From: Spodoptera frugiperda
Lineage: Eukaryota; Arthropoda; Insecta; Lepidoptera; Noctuidae
Assembly (NCBI RefSeq): GCF_023101765.2
Contig: NC_064229.1
Coordinates: 4,468,001 to 4,532,000 of the forward strand
DNA: 64,000 nucleotides
Reading direction: 5' to 3'
This document shows positions 27,901 through 36,900 of the stretch, piece after piece. Position 1 is the stretch's first letter; each line of letters opens with the position of its first letter. A model generated the notes under the pieces. It was not told where the DNA came from, searched no databases, and saw nothing but the letters and a program-made list of their open reading frames with translations. The translations under genes and the position numbers were made by a program.

Positions 27901-30900
27901 CAAATTTATCTAGAACATAGCGACTATTCAGATACTGTAAAACACGCCCTTAATCTGTGTACGTTAAAACACATACAACAAAAATAGTTAGGTAAGGTTT
28001 GATATATCCCAAAATAGATAAGTTATACCTACATAATACACGTATATTCCTGGTAAATATTATAAGGAAAACGTGTCAAGTCCTCTTAAGTATTCTTATG
28101 TATTGTTTCAACGTCCGATATGATAGATAGTTGGTTCTTCCACTCGTCTATGCATACTCTATCGACCGCCCCATCAATCATCCGATCAGGGTAGCCAGGG
28201 TAGGCATAATGAAATATGTTGGAAGACTATCACGTTTATTCAGACGGCCATTTTACTTATTTATTATTATCTAATGCTGCAACTATTTTTAGAACTTGTA
28301 GAAATTAGAATATAATAACTGAAAATGGGAGATCGTTTTCTTTAGAATTACCTACTGAAAGTTTTATAAGAAAGTTGATAAACAAACTATTATTTATAAT
28401 TAACTGATCCGAAAGAGATGTTCTCTTTTTCATTATTAAACTTTATAGTATCGTCACGCATTTTATCCCTAAAGGAAGCACATAATTCCACTGTCCACCC
28501 ACTTTTCACCATTTGTCTTATAAGTCCCATGTAAAAGGAGGTGATAATTATTCAACTTTATATTCACAATAACTTAACTCGAGTGTCTCTACGAATATAA
28601 AATAAACCAGCTATCACGTTAAATCAATATCATTGCTTATTTACTAGAGATACTAGAATAAATATTACAGAGATCCAAACTGCAACATACAAAACAAAAG
28701 ACAAAATCTAAAACTTGCATAATTAAAGAGACATTTAACGATTAACTTAAACTATTCCTTAGTAACGATTTTGTTTCGAAATAAATTGCTAAGCACTGGA
28801 TTAAGTAACCATTAAATGACTCTGAATGTGGCACAAAAGTACTTACATTAGTCAAAAACGGTGCATTATCGTTGATGTCCGTGAGTTCCAAAATGACTTC
28901 GGTCGTTGACCTCAGGCTGTCAGAACCCAATCTCCCGCCATGATCGGCGGCCATGATTAAAATCTGCCATCTTGTGAAACCTAGCGGCTGATCGCGGTCT
29001 AAAGGCTTGGTGAGGCGAAGGCAACCGTCGTTGTCAATTTGGAGAAACTCTTTCTGTTCGTGCTTAACCAGGGAATAGACGATGTTTTGAGGAGCATTCC
29101 TGTCTTTGATGTCAGGGTCGTAAGCTTCCACCTGGGGAGGTAAAGATAGGATTAGTTTATCTAGAAGAAAGTGTCATGTAAATTGCGTACGTGTTGGTGA
29201 GTAATCAAACAACACCAAAAACCAATAATTTTAAACATAAAATTGTATTACCCAGCTAATACTAGAGTAGGTGACTAATTTTTATTTCAATGTCCGTCTT
29301 GTAATTTTAAAAACTTTTAATTTAATTTTTAATACTAGTGACGTCACTTCTAGGTACATTTTATACGTAAAACGACGTATTTGCTCCAACTCCTAAACTT
29401 TGATTCGTTTTATCTAAGTATTATTATCTTGTATGACAAAATACGATAACTGTATGACAAGAAAACGGACACGAGTCTGCCTTGAACAAAAGTAATAAAT
29501 AAAAATTCCTTACCTTCACAATACACCCTTCATACAGTTTCTCCTCTTCAATAGTCTTAGTATAATTAGCCAAGAACACAGGCGGGTTGTCGTTCAAGTT
29601 CTCAATGTTAATGATGACTTTGGCATAATCTTCGTAGATGCCGTCGAAAGCCCTGACGTCCAGGCTATAGCTCGTGATATTCTCATAATCCAGTTCATTG
29701 TTAACTCGTATTTCTCCAGTGAAGTTTCGGATGACGAAAGCGTCGTATGTATTCCCGGCGACGATGCTGTATGTTACCACGGATGCTGTGGAATTTGGGT
29801 GTTTATTAGTTAGGTAGTAATAGACGGATGAAATAATAAAGATGGCGGTTTTGTCTATGCGTTCATTATTTTAGGTGATTGGTTTTTACACCGTTAGCGG
29901 TGACCGAAACAGCTATAAAAAATATGAATGAACTATTATGTTTTTTTTTTGGTTTTCTCACGTAATTATTTGACGAGGAACTCGACTAGTTTCAAGCAAT
30001 ACTAGAGGCTTATATTCAATAATTACGTGAGTAAGCCGAATAACATAGAATAGTTAGTAAATTAATTAGAACCTATGTTATAAACAGAAAATATGAACTT
30101 AAAAGTATCCCATTATTATTAAATTAAAGTATACCAAAACACCGTAAGTTATGTATGAACAATTTTTAATAAAAATGAAGGCTTTTAAGGTGAAAATTAA
30201 AACCACGTAGAATTTAATATTCATCGGGAACGCACTTAAAATTGTTTTAACAAATTTTAAAATGAAATCAATAAAAATGATACTTTTAACAGAAAATTAA
30301 CAATAAAGATTCAAAGTCGAAGCTTTATTTCATATTAAATTAATTCCTTTTAAAATTATACCTCCATGAGAGTACAATATAAGTGAAAATTTAAATGAAT
30401 GCACTAAAATGGGAGAGTTAAAAAAAACATTAAGAGCTTTTCGTTCATACCATATAAATTGTTTTCTTGCTGCTACTTATTTTTAACTTAATTTTATATT
30501 TCATGGAACGATACTCGATATTGTTAAAAAAATATTTTAAAAGGCAGTGTTCACAATTAATGGTATTCCCGAAAAAAAAACCAGATATTCAATGTACTAT
30601 CCTCTTTTCAAAAGTTACGCATTAAGTCTCGTGTACAAAGAGGACATACCAATTCTATACACTGAGCACAATCCTAAACTTTACTAAATCCGGGATTCGA
30701 ACCCGAAACCATTTACTCAACAGTCATTTATGATCAATGACCTCAACTATTGAGTGTTTTTAATTTATTTTATGGTATAAAATGGTAAACGAGCAAACTA
30801 TCACCTGATGGTAAGCAATCGCCGCCACCGACGGTAATTGGATAATTTAATGTTCACTTTCAGACCGTATGGTCACTAAAATTAATCACAATTCTAACAT

Positions 30901-33900
30901 TATTTTAACAGAATCCATTTCTAAACTCACCTGTATCAATATCCAAAGCGCTGACAACGGTAACCAGCTCATTAATATTAGCATTCTCAGCAATAGACTC
31001 AGCGACGTAAGTGTCTTGAGTAAAATGTGGAGGATTATCGTTCTTATCAGCTATCTCTATCAGGAACACTTGCTGACCGGCATTATGCTTGCCAGGTATC
31101 AGTGCAGACTCAGAATTATCAGTCGCTATAATCTTAATGTTATAAAAACTCCTCTCTTCTCTATCGAACATCTTCAATGTGGTAATGTTTCCAGTAATGC
31201 TGTCTATTGCGAACGGGTCGCTTGGATCACCCAATTCGTATGTGATCTGGTTGTTGGCTGATGTTCCATCTGCGTCAAAGGCTCGGACCTGCATCACTGG
31301 TGTGCCTGGGTTCTCGTTTTCTAGTACACTACCTGATCTTATTTCACTGAATATTGGTATATTGTCGTTAACATCTTCAACTTCTATTTGAATTATCGTT
31401 TCTGCTGCCAATTTGTAATTGTTCTGTTGATAAATAGTAGGTTTTTTAGTTGATTTTGTAGCCATGTTTACTTGTGGATTTAGCATATTTATCAAGTTGA
31501 TGTTTACATTGTATATGTTAAGCATTTATAAACAAAGTTGTGTAAATAAAATTAGCCTGTCATTGTATCAAATGTTAGTCAAATTTATTTGGGTTTTTGT
31601 TCCTTAATTAGGTGCAGTTATTGGGCAATTAACATGAGTACATAGCTAATTGGAAGTTGGAACATAATAGTAAGTTGGAAGTAATTTTAGGAAAAAAGAG
31701 AGTAAAATAGCATTACTTCGATTTTTAATTCCAAAAAGTGATAGGCAGAGGTGTAAAAATACAAGTCTGACCAATTTTGATTGTAGAGTTATTACACGAT
31801 TAATTTTTTGTTAAACTAAACCTAAATTCATTTAAGTATGATTTTCTTAAACAACCAAACTTAAATAATAAAATACGCGTCTAAAATTCTTTCATTGGCT
31901 AATGAAATTAGAATTTTGATTTTCACACCCTGTCATGTCCTATTGGGATTAGTTTTAATAAAAAATAAACATTTATATATTACCTGTATCCGAACAGTAA
32001 GGGTATAATCGGTGATCTTCTCATAATCCAGGTGGTTTCCAAGCTTGATGTAGGCGGAGTCAGCTTCAGGCTCCAGCACGAAGGTGTGCCACTTATTGGT
32101 CTGTTCCGTCTGACCCTGCACCAGCTCGAACTGGAGCTTCTTCTCTTCAGGGATGTTTGAGCTGTTGGGTAATTTGTGATTAAAATACATTGCTTTAATA
32201 ATTTAGACCTATACTAATGGCCCGCCCCGTAACCTTAGTATGAGTTTGATTTACGTTTAAAGTAATTGTAATGAGAGTGCGTTCGGCGCTGTGATTGGTT
32301 GGTTTTTCCGCACCGGCCAATCAGAACGCCGCCGTTTTCGTTCAACGTAAAGCAAACTCGTACTAAGGGTACTGACTACGACAAGTTATTCACAGGCGTA
32401 TTTACAAACATACATTATGCTGATAACAATTTGTGGCTCTCACAAATATTGCAGACGTAACACGAATGTTGTTCTTGTTAAAATGTGTCGTGAACAAGAA
32501 TCGAATTCACAACCGAGAATCGAGTAAATTGAAAACATACTGTTTAGCTCTTAACATTTCAGAATAAGTTTTACAAATAGATACCTAATTGATAGTAAAG
32601 TGCTAAAACATATCTACTTTACCTAACCAAAGCTTGCAAGGAACATCCCCGCACACATAAACATATTTTTTGCCAATTCAAAAATCGCTTCTAACATTAA
32701 AAGCATTAGGTTTAATATCAACCAAATGACTTAGAAGGAACACATTATAAACTCATAGTAAAGTTCCGAAGTAACATATAAAAGTTACATTAGTAAAAAT
32801 TATCCCAATCAAGTTGAGGTTAACTTAAGTCTAACTTAAGTGTTACTTAAAGTTCTGAATGACTCGGTATTCGAAGTTACTTGGTTTTAATCTTGAGGTC
32901 TGAAATCTTATGAGCAATCTAAGAATTTGACTTGAATTCAAGTTCTATGAGATTAAATGGGTCAGTAGAGATAGTATGTAACCTATATTTAGATTCTGAG
33001 AAGTCTATTTTGTTACCAAATCAGAATTTAACTTTTAACTTAGTTAGTTACAGTAATATTTTGATTACTATAGTAGATGAGAGTTGGTGCAGTGGTTGTG
33101 TAATCGGCTGCTGTGTAACGTGTAGTGGGTTCGATTCCTACACCGACCTGGTAGCAAAGTGATGATGGCATTTCCTAAGTAAAATTATCACATAAAACTT
33201 TCTCCGTGTGGGAATCGAACCCGCTATACGTTGCACGGCAGCCACCGCACTAAACGTGCAGTCACAAGAGTGTAACATAGTTTCCGCATAAAACAGACGA
33301 GTATCAAATTGAGCAGCAATCGAACCCGCTACACTTCGCACCATACACAAACCACACTACATTATAAAAGGTATAATTAAAAAATAACACCTAGTATACT
33401 TACACAGCTCTCACAGTAGCGATAGGCGTATTGAAATCCGAGTAATTTTCCTTTAATCTGATTGGTTCGCCCGGCACTTCAATGAATGATGGGCTCTTCT
33501 TATTGGACTCTACGACTTGGATGTCTAAAGTTATAGAACTTTGTTGCGGTGGGGTGCCCATATCCTTTACTATGGCGCTTAACTTAAACTTGTAACCAGG
33601 TGCTTTCTGTTTAAAAAAAAAGAAAATTAATTCATTAAGACATGTGTTTACAATAAGTCAAAGTCGAAGTCAAAGCATTTATTTTCAATTAATCCTAAAT
33701 TAGGCACTTTTGAAACGTAAGATGCAATATATATATTTATATATTGTCACGCCTTTAATCCCCAAAGAGGTAGGCAGAGGTGCACATTATGGCACGTAAT
33801 ACCACTGTACAATGTACACCGACTTTTCACAATTTATGTTGGTACTATAGGTAGTGAGCCTATTGCCATATACCGGGCACATTTCCAGACTCCGTGCTAC

Positions 33901-36900
33901 TACTGAGAAATTTTCGCAAACCGAAAAAAAAAACAGTAATACTTCGCCCGACCCGGGAATCGAAGCCGAGAAGCCTGCCTATCAGATGGAATCAAATTTT
34001 GTTTCTATATTGTAAATGCTTGTATTACAGTTGTGTGAAGTATTGAAAGATAACAATAGGGAATCTACTCGTAAATAATTTACGAGTAAAAATAAATACC
34101 AATGTGTTAAAAACTAAATAGAAGAAAAATCCACAGCATAGTAATATATTATACATGTCATAATGAATTTATATTGTTTCATTTAATAAAAAAAGTAACA
34201 AATAATATACTCACGTCAATAGTTTTGTTCAAAAATATGACACCGTTGTCGGGATCTATGTAAAAATACGCCTGGTCCGGAGAGTTTGAGTCCAGACTAT
34301 AATGGACTATCGAATTGTTGCCATCGTCGATGTCCGTCGCAGATATCCTCATCACCTCCCTCCCACTCGGCAGGTCTTGGGGGACCGACTCCGAATACGA
34401 CTGTATACATAAAAATCAAAGTTAAAAATCACCGCACAATTTCACAACGAAAATCTTCCAGAAAACTTCGAAATAACTTTTAGCTTTCACAATCCATGTT
34501 CCTTCCTTCTTTGAAACCTTGAATAAATCATTAAACACGTTACAGATTTATAGAGAGCATCAAATATAAACCTATTTAGACATGTTCTACGCGAAGCATG
34601 CCCGAAGCTTAGAGAAAGTTTTTTCCAAAATAATTATAATCGTGCAGTGTGATAAAATGCGCCTAGGGGGAAAGAGCAGCCTAGCTAAAGAAAACACACC
34701 AACTACAAATGTGCAAAGAAAGTGTATTGAAACACACAAAACACATAAATTATTATTACCAATAACGCCTTGAGCGGCGGCTTATGGTCCTACACAGACA
34801 TGCAGCAACATGCAAGTACAGAAATATTATGTTTTTCAAAATAATTATCTCAATCGATTGGTACCATGGCCCGAGAACTACGAAATCAAGTTTAAAACAA
34901 CAGCAATGGTAACAATCGAACAAATATACATATTATACAAGTTATAATTGCAATTTTATTTCATTTTTGTGCGTAACTCTCTCTTTTTTTGTGAAATTCT
35001 CTCGTTTAGACAAACCTTCCAAACATCTCCTCGGAAGACCTTTGAAAAACAGGCAAGCGTTAATATAGTCTGCGCCACGTTTTGAGGCTAATGAACGAAC
35101 AGTTAATTAGTCACAATTAGGAGGAAATTATCAGCTGTAAAACGAAGCTACACGCCACAGTATTGGGAAAGACTTCATTAGGAAACCATCAAGGAAGCTT
35201 AGGGACGTCATAAGTATAAAACACGGTTAAGACAATTACAATAAACATAAAACAGAATAAAATTTCACAAAGTTAAAAAACAATGTGATAATTATGGAAC
35301 TTACTATGCCTTAGATCTTTACTAGCTTCAAATAAGTCTTTATTTACTTGAAAACCCTATTCTACAGTTAGACACAGAGATGTATCATTCATCATGATTC
35401 CCACTACACAATAAATATTAGTTTCTGAACAGTTACGTGTGAATCTTGTATTTTTTCTTTAGTTTTATTTACGAAAGCAATACTTACAACTTTGTCGAAC
35501 ACTGGCTGGTTATCATTAATGTCTTCTATCAGTATTTTGATGGTACATGCGTCGTCAAGCTGCGGCTGTCCATTATCACTCGCTCGAACTGTTATATACG
35601 CTTCTTTTTCTCTGGACGGTTCATCGTGGTCGAATATCTGTGTTACATCATTTTAATCAGTATCTTCTACATCATTGAGTTCATTATCAAGTATACCCAC
35701 CTCTTTATCCCTTAGTTTAGCTTTATTAAGAATAGTTAAAAAAATCATTGTTATATCAATGACATCAAGGTAAAAATTAATCTTTAGTCTCACAGGTTCT
35801 TTTAACCTTTCAAAGAAAATAAACTTCTATTGCTACAATATTAAAGTTCAACTTACATCGGCTGTGGTGATTTTCCCTGTCTCAGGGTCAACGTGGAACC
35901 TCTCCTTCTCACCAGGAGTGGAGACGAACTTGTATGTGACCGTCCCACCCATTTCTGGGGGATCCCGGTCTTCTGCGTGTACCTAGAATTTTAAAATCGG
36001 TTAGACATTGCCAAAATCCCTCTAGAACTTACTTTTTCTATTCCTCATCTTCAGTAGTAGCTTGGAATTATTTTAAAATGATTTTTCTTCTCTCATCGTT
36101 AATTTAACATTAAAATAAATGACTTATCAATGGCGGACTAACAAAAGAGCACTTCACACTTCCGAACCTTCAAAGAAGGAGGATTGAGGAACGATTTTTG
36201 AGCGAAATATATTCAGAAAGATATAAGAAGCCAATATTTACACAAGAGTACACGTTTGACGCATAAAATATTAAGTGATTGATCAAACGAAATCGGAACA
36301 TGATTTCACAAACGGATAGACTGTATTTTTTCCTCAATCCTTCGGAAGTTAAGTCAGTATAAGAATCTTGGGTTTTGGAGTATCTTTCTTTTACTACGTC
36401 ATCGTTTATTATATTGTTTCAATCATCCCCTGGTTTGGGTCGGCCATGTTTATGTCTTCTGTTAAATATGGGGTCTTATTTATTGTAATCTGGACCTTTG
36501 GACCGTTTTGGAACTATGTTGTTATTTTCAAGGAAAATGGTATGTTGTTCAATGATTGTGTTTTAACTAGTGGATTGTTTTTCTACAGCTAAATATATCT
36601 TCTTACTATTTAGATTACTTAAACATGTAGTATTTTGAGGATTGTTTCAGTATAACTGTTGTAATAAATACTATGACTGGATGTTTGTCCGTCAATCACG
36701 CTGAAACTACTGAATGGATTTTTATGAAATTTGGTATACAGACAGGGTGTGAGCTGACTTAAATGATAGGATAATTTTTAGAAACTTGTTTTCAGTCAAA
36801 AAAACTGTACATTTAACACTTTATTTGTCCAGGATTCGAACCTGATATTTCTTGATCTCCAGTCACAACCCCCTACTCAGTCTTCCAAGACCTAAATGTA

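Larger units (their letters stand above)
22535..28846 (-). other. shg intron between exons 10 and 11
   Basis: 6.3 kb. Contains an acatacat microsatellite near 22815, a family B copy, SINE A copies near 27.7 and 28.5 kb and a less AT-rich block at 25780-25930. No additional cadherin exon seen. Confidence 0.8.

Noticed and set aside
30869..31391. Plus-strand open frames opposite exon 8
   Set aside because: Shadows of the coding exon on the other strand.
33081..33150. tRNA gene
   Set aside because: A- and B-box-like motifs are present, but acceptor and anticodon stems do not pair by eye, and the flanks are SINE remnants.
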